From Clostridiales bacterium (GTDB lineage: Bacteria > Bacillota > Clostridia > Christensenellales > Aristaeellaceae), in contig SFNY01000016.1 in assembly GCA_004554085.1 (NCBI GenBank), positions 1-36,574 of the forward strand: a stretch of 36,574 nt of DNA, read 5' to 3'. The notes under the pieces were generated by a model. The model searched no databases and was not told the origin of the DNA. It saw only the letters and a list, made by a program, of their open reading frames with translations. Below are positions 22,711 through 31,766 of this stretch, piece by piece. How positions within the stretch are numbered: position 1 is the stretch's first letter; the number at the start of each line of letters is the position of its first letter. A program made the translations under genes and the position numbers.

Positions 22711-25320
22711 ATGGAGATGCAGGGACGCGCAGCGGATCGCAACCGCGGACAACTGAAGATATTCTTTGGCTACGCGCCGGGCGTGGGCAAGACCTGCGCC
22801 ATGCTTCAGGCTGCGCAGGATGCGCGCAGGCGCGGTGTGGACGTGGTCTGCGGCTGGGTGAACGACCACGGCCGACCGGGCACCCGCTCCCGCATGGGTG
22901 CGCTGGAGTGCCTGCCGATGATGCGCCTGCCCGGTGGCGCGGGCGAGTTCGACCTGGACGCGGCGCTGCGCCGCAGGCCCCGGCTGATCCTGCTGGACGA
23001 GATCAACCACGTCAACGCCCCGATCTGCCGCCACAGCAGGCGGTATCAGGACGTGGAGGAGCTGCTCAACGCCGGGATCGACGTCTACGCCACGGTGAAC
23101 GTGCAGCACATCGAAAGCCTGAACGACCAGGTGGCGGCCATCACCGGCGCGCCGGAGCGGGAGCGCATCCCGGACGAGGTGTTCGACCGGGCGGATCAGG
23201 TGGAGCTGGTGGACATCGAGCCGGAGGATCTGCTGGAGCGCATGCGCTCGGAGCGCGGGGACGCAAACTGGACGCTGGAGACGCTGCGCGCGCTGCGGGA
23301 GATCGCGCTGCGGCGCTGTGCCGATCGGGTGAACCTGCTGACCGGCGATGGAAGCGCCCGCTTTCACACGGACGAGCACATCCTGGTCTGCCTGTCCTCC
23401 GCACCCTCCAACGCAAGGATCATCCGCACCGCCGCGCGCATGGCCGCAGCCTTCCACGGCGGCTTCACGGCGCTCTACGTGGAGACGCCCGACTTCGCCG
23501 CCATGTCCGAGGCCGACCGGAACCGTCTGCGCGCGAACATGCGCCTGGCGCGGCAGCTGGGCGCGACAATCGAGACGGTCTGCGGCGACGACATCCCCTA
23601 TCAGATCGCGGAGTTCGCCCGGCTCTCCGGGGTCAGCAAGATCGTGATGGGCCGCAGTGCGGCGGCGCACAAGCGCCTGCTTCCCAAGCCGTCGCTCACG
23701 GATCAGCTGATCGCCCGCGCGCCGTCAATGGACATCTACATCATCCCGGACAGCGCCTCCGACGCAGACTATCGGCCCCGGCGCAGCCGCAGGCGGACGC
23801 CGATTCTATCCCTGCGCGACCTGCTCAAGAGCTTCTTCGTGCTGATGGGCGCAACGGCCCTGAGCGTGGCGTTCTACGAGCTGGGCTTCAGCGAGGCCAA
23901 CATCATCATGGCCTACATCCTGGGCGTGCTCATCACCTCGCTGGTGACCACGCACCCGGGGTACAGCATCATCTCATCCATCGCCAGCGTGGTGATCTTC
24001 AACTACCTGTTCACGGAGCCGCGCTACACGCTCCACGCCTACGACGCGGGCTATCCGGTGACATTCGCCATCATGTTTCTGGCGGCCTACATCACCGGCA
24101 CGCTCACCGTCCGGCTGAAGAATCACGCCCGGCAGTCGGCGGAGGCGGCCTACCGCACGAAGATCCTCTTCGACACCGACCAGCTGCTCAATCGCGCCCG
24201 GGATCGGGAGGAAATCGCCTCCGCACTGGCGGATCAGATTGTCAAGCTCCTGAATCGGGACGTGGCGATCTACCTCTGCGAGGGAGAGGAGCTGGGCGCA
24301 CCGCGCCTGTTCGCGGCGCAGCCGGCATCGATGTGCGCGGGCATGACCGGCGACGATGAGCGCGCGGTGGCGCAGTGGGTGCTGAAGAACAACAAGCACG
24401 CCGGCGCGACCACGGATACCTTCTCCGGCGCGAGGTGCCTGTATCTGGCTATACGCGTCAATCAGAACGTGTACGGCGTGGTGGGCATCGCGGTCGACAG
24501 GGAGCCGCTGGGCTCCTTTGAAAACAGCGTGCTGCTGTCCATGCTGGGCGAGGGCGCGCTGGCACTGGAGAACGAAAAGAACGCCCGGGAGAAGGAGGCC
24601 GCCGCCATCCTGGCAAAGAACGAGCAGCTGCGGGCCAACCTGCTGCGCTCCATCTCCCACGACCTGCGCACGCCGCTGACCTCCATCTCCGGCAACGCCA
24701 GCAACCTGCTGACCAGCGCAAATGACTTCGACGAGGCCACCAAGCAGCAGCTCTACACGGACATCTACGACGATTCCATGTGGCTGATCAACCTAGTGGA
24801 GAATCTGCTGTCCGTCACGCGCATCGAGGAGGGCCGCATGAACCTGAACCCCTCTGCGGAGCTGATGGACGAGGTCATCGCCGAGGCGCTGCGCCACATC
24901 AATCGAAAGAGCGTGGAGCACGAGATTTCCGTGCACAGCGGCGAGGACTTCATCCTTGCCCACATGGACGCGCGGCTGATCGTGCAGGTGGTCATCAACA
25001 TCGTGGACAACGCCGTCAAGTACACCCCGGCGGGCTCGCACATCCACATCTCCACGGAGAAGGCGGGCGCATGGGTGGTGGTGCGCATCGCGGACGACGG
25101 CCCCGGAATCTCCGACGAGGCCAAGGCGCAGGTGTTCGACATGTTTTACAGCGGTGCGAATCGGGTGGCGGACAGCCGCCGCAGCCTGGGCCTGGGACTG
25201 TTTCTGTGCAAGTCCATCGTCACGGCCCACGGCGGTGTGATCTCCGTGAAGGACAATCAGCCCCACGGCACGATCTTTGAATTTACGCTTCCCGCGGAGG
25301 AGGTTGAGTTGCATGAATAA
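22711..25320 (+). CDS. kdpD: Sensor histidine kinase KdpD
   Basis: The full-length 869-aa potassium sensor kinase has five parts. The N-terminal KdpD domain carries the P-loop GYAPGVGKT (20-28) and the Walker-B-like LILLDEINHVNA. A universal-stress-like domain covers about 230-350, DUF4118 with four transmembrane spans about 368-470, and a GAF-like region about 490-620. The kinase core follows, SISHDLRTPLTSISGNAS with phospho-acceptor H650 and C-terminal HATPase boxes (NIVDNAVKYT, ADDGPGIS, GLGLFLCKSI). ATG 22711 follows GGGGAGAG. In other bacteria KdpDE drives kdpFABC; none is in the window and the adjacent genes are Trk/Ktr. It overlaps kdpE by 8 bases, so the two are coupled. Confidence 0.97.
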   Translation: MEMQGRAADRNRGQLKIFFGYAPGVGKTCAMLQAAQDARRRGVDVVCGWVNDHGRPGTRSRMGALECLPMMRLPGGAGEFDLDAALRRRPRLILLDEINHVNAPICRHSRRYQDVEELLNAGIDVYATVNVQHIESLNDQVAAITGAPERERIPDEVFDRADQVELVDIEPEDLLERMRSERGDANWTLETLRALREIALRRCADRVNLLTGDGSARFHTDEHILVCLSSAPSNARIIRTAARMAAAFHGGFTALYVETPDFAAMSEADRNRLRANMRLARQLGATIETVCGDDIPYQIAEFARLSGVSKIVMGRSAAAHKRLLPKPSLTDQLIARAPSMDIYIIPDSASDADYRPRRSRRRTPILSLRDLLKSFFVLMGATALSVAFYELGFSEANIIMAYILGVLITSLVTTHPGYSIISSIASVVIFNYLFTEPRYTLHAYDAGYPVTFAIMFLAAYITGTLTVRLKNHARQSAEAAYRTKILFDTDQLLNRARDREEIASALADQIVKLLNRDVAIYLCEGEELGAPRLFAAQPASMCAGMTGDDERAVAQWVLKNNKHAGATTDTFSGARCLYLAIRVNQNVYGVVGIAVDREPLGSFENSVLLSMLGEGALALENEKNAREKEAAAILAKNEQLRANLLRSISHDLRTPLTSISGNASNLLTSANDFDEATKQQLYTDIYDDSMWLINLVENLLSVTRIEEGRMNLNPSAELMDEVIAEALRHINRKSVEHEISVHSGEDFILAHMDARLIVQVVINIVDNAVKYTPAGSHIHISTEKAGAWVVVRIADDGPGISDEAKAQVFDMFYSGANRVADSRRSLGLGLFLCKSIVTAHGGVISVKDNQPHGTIFEFTLPAEEVELHE

Positions 25321-26008
25321 GTATACGATTCTGGTGGTGGAGGACGACAAGCCGGTGCGCACGCTGATCACCACCACGCTCAAGGCCAACGGCTATCGCT
25401 TCATCGAGGCGCTGACGGGGGAGGAGGCCATCCTTCAGGTGACCTCCCACAACCCGGACGTGATCCTGCTGGATCTGGGCCTGCCGGACATGGACGGCGT
25501 GGAGATCATCCGCAAGGTGCGCTCCTGGTCGAACGTGCCGATCATCGTCATCAGCGCCCGCAGCGAGGACAGCGACAAGATCGGCGCGCTGGACAGCGGC
25601 GCGGACGACTACCTCACCAAGCCCTTCTCCGTGGAGGAGCTGCTGGCGCGGCTGCGCGTCACCCAGAGAAGGCTGGCCATGCTGGGCGCGGAGCACGCCG
25701 ACACGGTGTTCGTCAACGGCAGCCTGCGCATCGATTACGCCGCCGGCTGCGCCTATCTGGACGAAAATGAGCTGCACCTCACGCCCATCGAATATAAGCT
25801 GCTCTGCCTGCTGGCCCAGAACGTGGGCAAGGTGCTCACCCACACTTACATCACCCAGAAGATCTGGGGCAACAGCTGGGAGAACGACATCGCCTCCCTG
25901 CGGGTGTTCATGGCCACGCTGCGCAAGAAGCTGGAGTCCGCGCCCGATTCCCCTCAGTACATCCAGACCCACATCGGCGTGGGCTACCGCATGCTGAAGG
26001 TGGGCTGA
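25313..26008 (+). CDS. kdpE: Response regulator KdpE (OmpR/PhoB type)
   Basis: The 231-aa regulator has a receiver domain (E10-D11-D12 pocket, phospho-acceptor D54 in LLDLGLPDMDG, IVIS, KPF) and a winged-helix DNA-binding domain from about residue 128 (LTPIEYKLLCLLAQNVGKVL then HTYITQKIWG, IGVGYRML). It is the cognate partner of KdpD. ATG 25313, inside the kdpD 3' end, has GGAGGAGG upstream. It is the last gene of the potassium operon and is followed by hairpins at 26065-26155. Its likely target is the Trk operon, inferred from position. Confidence 0.96.
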   Translation: MNKYTILVVEDDKPVRTLITTTLKANGYRFIEALTGEEAILQVTSHNPDVILLDLGLPDMDGVEIIRKVRSWSNVPIIVISARSEDSDKIGALDSGADDYLTKPFSVEELLARLRVTQRRLAMLGAEHADTVFVNGSLRIDYAAGCAYLDENELHLTPIEYKLLCLLAQNVGKVLTHTYITQKIWGNSWENDIASLRVFMATLRKKLESAPDSPQYIQTHIGVGYRMLKVG

Positions 26009-26064
26009 GGGCCGTTGTCCGCAGGACAATAAGCATTTTCATCGCCTGGTTGATCCAAAAACAG

Positions 26065-26098
26065 GATCGGGTCAGTTCCTCTTGGAACTGACCCGATC
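26065..26098. terminator. Long hairpin between convergent kdpE and the giant gene
   Basis: A perfect 15-bp stem, GATCGGGTCAGTTCC with its complement and a TCTT tetraloop. On the minus strand it is followed by CTGTTTTTG, so it likely ends the giant reverse gene; the plus-strand side has only TTC. Confidence 0.8.
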
Positions 26099-26108
26099 TT
26101 CACCGCCA

Positions 26109-26128
26109 AAGCGTCAGCCTTGACGCTG
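26109..26128. other. Small hairpin in the kdpE/giant-gene gap
   Basis: AGCGTCA (26110-26116), loop GCCT, TGACGCT (26121-26127). It sits between two stronger hairpins without a T run; function unknown. Confidence 0.4.
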
Positions 26129-26135
26129 GTCTGCT

Positions 26136-26163
26136 CCCCCGGCTTTCGCCGGGGGATGTTTTC
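26136..26163 (+). terminator. Terminator of the potassium operon
   Basis: CCCCCGGC (26136-26143), loop TTTC, GCCGGGGG (26148-26155), then ATGTTTT on the plus strand. Confidence 0.65.
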
Positions 26164-26178
26164 GTGGGATTTGCTTCG

Positions 26179-29100
26179 TTACTTGGAGAAGATGACGAAG
26201 TTGCTGTTGCTCGGATACACCTGCACGCTCTGCGAAATACCGGGATAACGTTCCAAATACTCATTGATCTTCTTTTGAACCGTGCTGTATACGCTTGAAA
26301 GCGTCCTTGTTCCGGATTTCCAGGAAGTTTTTCCAGTGAAAGAATCGCGGCCACCGGCATAACAGAGGGCTCTCTCAAAGCAGCCATGCCAGCTGGATTC
26401 GTTCACTCTAACCAATTCCTTATCATCACAGAGGGCGAAGCTCTCCTCGTCGTGCGCGGCGGCGGTGAGCACGTAATACTTGCTCTGGCGCAGCTCACCG
26501 GAGTTCGGCATGACCCCGGCTTCCTCCCAGGACGCGCGCTCCTCATCCGAGAAGCCAAGCTCAGTGCCGGATTCATCGATTGCCACAACAGGCAGGGTAT
26601 CGCCTTCGGCGAAGGTATCGATGATCGCGCTGGTGAAGTCGCTGGGAGAACCCATGGAATAAGCAATACCATCATCGCTGCCGTTGCCGTAGACGTAGTT
26701 GCCGCTGTAGCAGCTGCCGATCGTGACGACGACCTTGCCGGGAATGTTGTCCAGCAGGCTCTTCAGCTCGCGCGGCGAGATGTACTGGTTTTCAGCGCCG
26801 TTGGCGTACAGCACCAGCGTGCCGTCCGGACATCCGTGGCCGAGGAAGGAGAAGTAGGTGACGTCGCTCTCCTGAATGCCCCACTGGCTCGGCAGCGAAC
26901 GAAGCTTGCTCACCAGTGTCGACTTCGACAGGTTGGAGAGATCAGCAATCTGCTCGATCTTCTGACCGTCAAAGTTCTGCTGCTTCAGCATGCTGATGAG
27001 GCCGGAACGGTCGGTGGCGCGCTGGTAAAGCAGCTTGTCGCCATTGGAGGCAGATATGTAGGTGTTTTCCACGACGACGATTGCGCGGTAGCGCGCCCTG
27101 CGTGTGACGGTAACGCCGAAGCTGGCGCTCACGGAGGTATTCTGATCCGTGACAGTGATCAGCGTATAGCCTGCGCCGACGGCGCTAATATTGCCGCTGC
27201 CGTCCACCGAGACGACCTTCGAGTTGTTGGAGCGCCAGACCAGATTGGCGAAATCGCTGGATTTTGCGGGCGTATAGGTGACGGTCAGCTTCGCCTTGTC
27301 GCCGACATACATCTCGCCGTAATTCTTGCCGCCGAGCGATAGGGAGAGCGCCTGAACGGGATAGTATGCGGAGACCTTGACCTTCACCGTATCCTTCTTG
27401 CCGTTGTGGGTCTTGACGGTGATGGTTGCTGTGCCCTCCTTGATGGCCGTGACGACGCCGTTTGCATCGACCGTGGCGATCTTCGTGCTGGAGGAGGTCC
27501 AGGTCAGGTTGCGGGTTGCGCTGGCGGGCTGCAGCGTCGCATTCAGGGTCAGCTTGCTGCCCATGCGCATAACCACGGTGCCCTCGCGATCCAGCACTAC
27601 GCCGGTGGGCTTGTAGGGATCGACGACCTTGACCTTGACGGTGTCCTTCTTGCCGTTGTGGGTCTTGACGGTGATGGTGACGGTGCCCTCCTTGACGGGG
27701 GTGACCACGCCGTTCGCATCGACCGTGGCAATCTTCGTGCTGGAGGAGGTCCAGGTGAGGCTGCGGGTCGCTCCGGCGGGCTGCAGCGTCGCATACAGCG
27801 TCAGCCTGCTGCCCATATTCAGGGTCACGGTGCCCTCGCGATCCAGCACCACGCCGGTGGGCTTGTAGGGATCGACGACCTTGACCTTGACGGTGTCCTT
27901 CTTGCCGTTGTGGGTTTTGACGGTGATGGTGACGGTGCCCTCCTTGATGGGAGTAACCACGCCGTTCGCATCGACCGTGGCGATCTTCGTGCTGGAGGAG
28001 GTCCAGGTGAGGCTGCGGGTCGCTCCGGCGGGCTGCAGCGTCGCATACAGCGTCAGCCTGCTGCCCAGGTTGAGCGTCACGGTGCCCTCGCGATCCAGCA
28101 CCACGCCGGTGGGCTTGTAGGGATCGACGACCTTGATCTTCACCCTGGTGGACTTGCCGTTGGAGGTCTTTGCCGTGATCGTCACACCGGACGACTCTTT
28201 CATGGCATATACGGAGGCCGTCGCATAATTGCTGCCCGTGCCGGTTCCCTTGACCTCAACAATCTTGCTGTTGCTGCTCGTCCAGGTGATCGCGGGATCC
28301 GCGCCTGTGGGAGAAACCGCGGCCTTCAGGGTTGCGACATCCTGAAGATTCAGGGTCACGGTCTCGTTGTTTTTCAGCTGTCTGCTGCCCAGATAGAGGG
28401 TCACGGATTCGGGCGTGGGCAGGACCTCAATATTGATGATGCCGTAATCGCCATCTGCGGCCTCTGCCGTGATGGTCGCACGGCCGATCGCCTTCGCCAG
28501 CACCCTGCCCTTGGAGTCGACCGTCGCAATGCTGGTCGAGCTGCTCGACCAGCTCAGCTTCTTGTTGTCCAGCAGCGTGCCGGAGGCGTTGTATACCTTC
28601 AGATCGCTTCTGGCGCCCTTGGTCAGCGTGCTCTTGCCTTCAATCCGCAGGTATTCAACCTGCATTTCAGCGCCGCAGGCGCACTTGCCGTTGACGTAGC
28701 TGTGGTTTTCAAGGACGCTTCGGTAGGAGCGCAGCTCCTCGATATAGTAGTCGCCATAGAGGTCAAGAATTATTTTTCCGTCCTCATAATAGCCGCCGAT
28801 TCCGCATTCCGCGCATACGACGTAGCTCCAGTCCGGATTGCTGGACGTATCGAAGGAGGTATGCCGGTGCTGTTGTGCATCGACAAACTCATATTTCTCA
28901 TACTTCGTCACGAAGGAGGTATGCTGGCAGCCGTTCTTTTCACTGAAGCCACAGGCCCAGCATGCTCCGTCCTCGAAGTAATGCTCCTCCTCAATCGCAA
29001 TGGTCTTGTTCTGAGAAACCGTCCGCAGCACGGCGTCGCATTCCCAGCAGACGTACTCCATCTTGGAGACATATACGTTGTATCCATGGGAGTACTTATC

Positions 29101-31344
29101 TATCGCAGTGCACGGGGCATCGCTATAATCCCACAGCTCATCGCCCCAACGGTCGTAATAGATGATACCCGTGTACTTGTGCGGGCATGTTCCGTATTGG
29201 AAAACCTTGATCCGCACGGTCGAGCAGCCCGGAGCAGAAATATCGATGTAGCCCTCGCGGTTAGAGCTTTTGGGATTCGCATAGACTGTAACATCGACCT
29301 CTAAAAGGGTGGATTCCGAATCGTATAAGTCAATATCAATCCAACTGCTGGAAGTGATCGTCAGATTCAGACCGGGTGCATGATCGATGTAGAACCAATC
29401 CTCGTATTCCGGGGGATCAGCCACGATGCCGTGCTCCAGAAGATAGTCATCCACAGCAAAGCCCTTTGTAAGCTCTTCAACCGAGATCTCCGCTCTCGCG
29501 GGCGGATTGCTCTGCTGGCCGAGCCTTGCCATGCCGTAGACGTCCACGCTGTAGACGCCCAGCGTTCCAAAGACCGAGCCGGGAATGGTGACCTGATTGG
29601 TGTTGACGTCGGCCTTAAACAGCTGCTCTCCGCCGGAATAGACATACACGCTGTACCCGGCAGCATTTGCAAGCGAATTCCATTTCAGCGTATAATCCCT
29701 GTTCCGATAGGCAACGCCCTTGCTGCCGCTGATGGAGGAGAATACAGGCGTGCCAAGGCTCGGCATATTATTGACCGTGATGGTCTGCGCATCGCTAAGC
29801 AGGCTCCAGTCGCCATTGTAGTAGCCCTGCATCTGCACGCTGCGCGCGCCGGAGACATGGAAGGACTCGCTGAAGCTGGCCTTGCCGCCGCTCACGGCAT
29901 GCTCCGCGCCGATGTACTTTCCATCCGTCAGAGTGCGCACCTTGGTGGCGTAGGGCGTGCTCACATTGAAGGTGACGCTGTCGTCAAAGCCGGGATTGAC
30001 GCTGGACTTGTTCTTGGTAAAGCTGATGGGCTTGGTTGTCTTGTCCAGACACTGGATTTTGATCTGGCCGCTGCCTCTCTGATACCACCAGTATCCGCCG
30101 GAATAATACTCTCCATGAATGTTCAGGTAGTATGTCCTTCCGGGCGTGAGGGTTACGTCAAGGGTAGTGGTTCCCTGAATGCCTCTTGAACTGCTCTTGA
30201 TCGAATTGAGATTGGCGTCGCACACCGAAACCGTTCTGCGCAGCGAGCCTGTGCTGGTGACGCGATAGCTCTTTCCCTCGACGGCCGTGAAGCAGAAGAG
30301 CTGAAAATCGTTGTCGTACTTCACTTCAAAGGGCGCATATGCATCGTATGCCAAAGGGCTTGCCCGGTCTACATACGAGCCGGCGATGTACAACTGGAGA
30401 AGGCCGGAGAAGTTGCAGTAACCCGTCTCGTAACGGCCGTCGACGTGCACCCTGAACGTGTAGGTGTAACCCGCTTCCAGATCCACCGTCCATCCGGGAT
30501 TGCCTGCAATGAAATGAAATATGCCCGCGACCAATGTGTTGCCGCGATAGACGTCAAAGACCATATATTTTGAAGCGGTTGTGGTCAGCCGATACCTGCC
30601 GCTGCGGGAGATGTAGATCTCGTAGTCCAGAGTGCTGTTCGTACCCACATAGCCGCTGAACGTCTTCCCGAGGCTGATCTTCCCGGCGTCAGCATTGGAA
30701 TAGACGGGCATCGCCAGCTTCTCATGCCAGGCGGCGATCTCCTCCGGGGAGAGTGCAAGCAGCGCATCCATGTCCATTCCCAGCCTGTCTGCAAGCTCGG
30801 AGACGCTCATGTCCATGTATTCGGCAAGCGCTTCCGCAGTGTACACCGGGATGAAGGGCGCAGACTTGAATTCCCCATCATCGATTCCGAGCGCAGAAGC
30901 GTCGGGAGCATCCTCAGGCACGAACACGGGATACTCCGTGGGCTCCGCGTCCGGCTTGAGGGTGGGTTCCTCCGAGGGAAGCGGTTCAGTGGACTCCGTC
31001 TCCTCCGGCGCGTCGGTCGGCTCCTCCGTGGCCGCAGGTTCCTCCGTGGCTGCGGGCTCCTCCATGACCGCGGGCTCCTCCGTAGCTGCGGGCTCCTCCG
31101 TGACCGCGGGCTCCTCCGTGACCGCGGGCTCCTCCATGGCTGCGGGTTCTTCCGTGGCCGCGGGCTCTTCCGTGGCCGCGGGCTCATCCACCGGGGCAGG
31201 CTCCTCGTATGTCTGTACCGGCTCTGCGGTCTGCTCCACGACCGCTTCGGGCATTTCCGTCTCTTCGGCAAAGCTGAAGGGGATGCCTGTCATCAGGATA
31301 ACCATCGCCAGCAGCGCTGCCAGTGTTCTTCGCATGTGCTTCAT
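26179..31344 (-). CDS. Giant secreted multidomain protein with Ig-like repeats and a C-terminal caspase-like (clan CD) peptidase
   Basis: The 1721-aa product has a signal peptide (1-26, ends FSF-A). Nine hexapeptides of type EEPAAT/EEPAVM follow (about 48-109), then PPC-like beta-sandwich regions (about 218-440). A BACON-like domain is at about 631-721 (REGYIDISAPGCSTVRIKVF, then Q-Y-G). A cysteine ladder (CWEC, CWACG, CAECG, CACG) covers about 715-890, then Big_2/Ig-like domains to about 1410 with three near-identical 84-residue copies (about 1072-1322). The final 300 residues look like a clan CD cysteine peptidase: FSFLGHGCPDG has H1503 and TIGSCYSG has C1545, 42 residues apart as in caspase/C13/C11-type enzymes. 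ATG 31344 has GGGAGG 10 bases upstream; the signal peptide supports it. No sortase motif or SLH domain is seen. It is a single transcription unit; substrate and biology are unknown. Confidence 0.85.
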   Translation of the reverse strand: MKHMRRTLAALLAMVILMTGIPFSFAEETEMPEAVVEQTAEPVQTYEEPAPVDEPAATEEPAATEEPAAMEEPAVTEEPAVTEEPAATEEPAVMEEPAATEEPAATEEPTDAPEETESTEPLPSEEPTLKPDAEPTEYPVFVPEDAPDASALGIDDGEFKSAPFIPVYTAEALAEYMDMSVSELADRLGMDMDALLALSPEEIAAWHEKLAMPVYSNADAGKISLGKTFSGYVGTNSTLDYEIYISRSGRYRLTTTASKYMVFDVYRGNTLVAGIFHFIAGNPGWTVDLEAGYTYTFRVHVDGRYETGYCNFSGLLQLYIAGSYVDRASPLAYDAYAPFEVKYDNDFQLFCFTAVEGKSYRVTSTGSLRRTVSVCDANLNSIKSSSRGIQGTTTLDVTLTPGRTYYLNIHGEYYSGGYWWYQRGSGQIKIQCLDKTTKPISFTKNKSSVNPGFDDSVTFNVSTPYATKVRTLTDGKYIGAEHAVSGGKASFSESFHVSGARSVQMQGYYNGDWSLLSDAQTITVNNMPSLGTPVFSSISGSKGVAYRNRDYTLKWNSLANAAGYSVYVYSGGEQLFKADVNTNQVTIPGSVFGTLGVYSVDVYGMARLGQQSNPPARAEISVEELTKGFAVDDYLLEHGIVADPPEYEDWFYIDHAPGLNLTITSSSWIDIDLYDSESTLLEVDVTVYANPKSSNREGYIDISAPGCSTVRIKVFQYGTCPHKYTGIIYYDRWGDELWDYSDAPCTAIDKYSHGYNVYVSKMEYVCWECDAVLRTVSQNKTIAIEEEHYFEDGACWACGFSEKNGCQHTSFVTKYEKYEFVDAQQHRHTSFDTSSNPDWSYVVCAECGIGGYYEDGKIILDLYGDYYIEELRSYRSVLENHSYVNGKCACGAEMQVEYLRIEGKSTLTKGARSDLKVYNASGTLLDNKKLSWSSSSTSIATVDSKGRVLAKAIGRATITAEAADGDYGIINIEVLPTPESVTLYLGSRQLKNNETVTLNLQDVATLKAAVSPTGADPAITWTSSNSKIVEVKGTGTGSNYATASVYAMKESSGVTITAKTSNGKSTRVKIKVVDPYKPTGVVLDREGTVTLNLGSRLTLYATLQPAGATRSLTWTSSSTKIATVDANGVVTPIKEGTVTITVKTHNGKKDTVKVKVVDPYKPTGVVLDREGTVTLNMGSRLTLYATLQPAGATRSLTWTSSSTKIATVDANGVVTPVKEGTVTITVKTHNGKKDTVKVKVVDPYKPTGVVLDREGTVVMRMGSKLTLNATLQPASATRNLTWTSSSTKIATVDANGVVTAIKEGTATITVKTHNGKKDTVKVKVSAYYPVQALSLSLGGKNYGEMYVGDKAKLTVTYTPAKSSDFANLVWRSNNSKVVSVDGSGNISAVGAGYTLITVTDQNTSVSASFGVTVTRRARYRAIVVVENTYISASNGDKLLYQRATDRSGLISMLKQQNFDGQKIEQIADLSNLSKSTLVSKLRSLPSQWGIQESDVTYFSFLGHGCPDGTLVLYANGAENQYISPRELKSLLDNIPGKVVVTIGSCYSGNYVYGNGSDDGIAYSMGSPSDFTSAIIDTFAEGDTLPVVAIDESGTELGFSDEERASWEEAGVMPNSGELRQSKYYVLTAAAHDEESFALCDDKELVRVNESSWHGCFERALCYAGGRDSFTGKTSWKSGTRTLSSVYSTVQKKINEYLERYPGISQSVQVYPSNSNFVIFSK
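27377..28132 (-). repeat. Three tandem 252-bp repeats within the giant gene
   Basis: Copies start near 27377, 27629 and 27881 with strict 252-bp spacing. Each encodes 84 residues of an Ig-like (Big_2) domain (LTWTSSSTKIATVDANGVVT core). DNA as well as protein is nearly identical, which points to recent duplication and a potential for length change by recombination. Confidence 0.95.
31018..31200 (-). repeat. 18-bp repeats encoding a Glu/Pro/Ala-rich linker
   Basis: About nine 18-bp units (type GGCTCCTCCGTGGCYGCG on the plus strand) encode EEPAAT-like hexapeptides after the signal peptide. The pattern suits an extended wall-spanning stalk. Confidence 0.9.
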
Positions 31345-31539
31345 CTCGTTCTTTCCTCCCGTTTTTCTCCCATGGGTTCCCTCTCTGATCGGATGCTTGC
31401 CACGCTCATCCGTCCGTATGGGCATCAGATATGGAAGCATATCGAACCTTGCGCTTCATCAGCGCATTTCCTGTTTCACCCGCAGTCACTCCCATCAAAA
31501 ACACTTTAATTCCTAAAAATTGACATAATTCTGTTTATA

Positions 31540-31568
31540 TTTTACTATAAGTATATCGTTTTAATCAA
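31540..31568 (-). promoter_or_regulatory. Promoter of the giant gene
   Basis: Minus strand TTGATT (31568-31563), 17 bases, TAAAAT (31545-31540) in an AT-rich patch. The leader to 31344 is about 190 bases; it has a small GCGC/GCGC hairpin but nothing recognised as a riboswitch. Nothing else was recognised from 31569 to 31731. Confidence 0.65.
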
Positions 31569-31731
31569 TAATGAAAACACATTTTAAATTGAATTTTACA
31601 TAGGACGCTCCAACTCATGTGTTTTGAATGGCCGCAGGACTCCTGGATCTCATCGGTGGCGGGATTCTTGCCTGGAGTTGCGTCGCAAAACGGGATATTG
31701 CACACTGTAAAAATTAGAATGCTTCATTTCA

Positions 31732-31760
31732 TTGTTATGTGGGGTCAAGTATGATATAAT
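31732..31760 (+). promoter_or_regulatory. Promoter of the sugar transferase gene
   Basis: TTGTTA (31732-31737), 17 bases, TATAAT (31755-31760). Confidence 0.75.
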
Positions 31761-31766
31761 CCAGAA

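Noticed and set aside
22683..24359. A 558-codon frame overlapping kdpD in another phase
   Set aside because: It is rich in Arg, Gly, Ala and His with no recognisable domains, while kdpD motifs run continuously through the region.
27377..28132. Regularly spaced repeats as a possible CRISPR array
   Set aside because: The repeats are 252 bp, contiguous and in-frame within a coding sequence, with no unique spacers.
27406..29304. A 632-codon forward frame opposite the giant gene
   Set aside because: It reflects the tandem repeats read on the other strand and has no start signal or fold.
31345..31532. C/D-box-like TGATGA and CTGA in the leader of the giant gene
   Set aside because: These short motifs occur by chance, and box C/D RNAs are not expected in bacteria.
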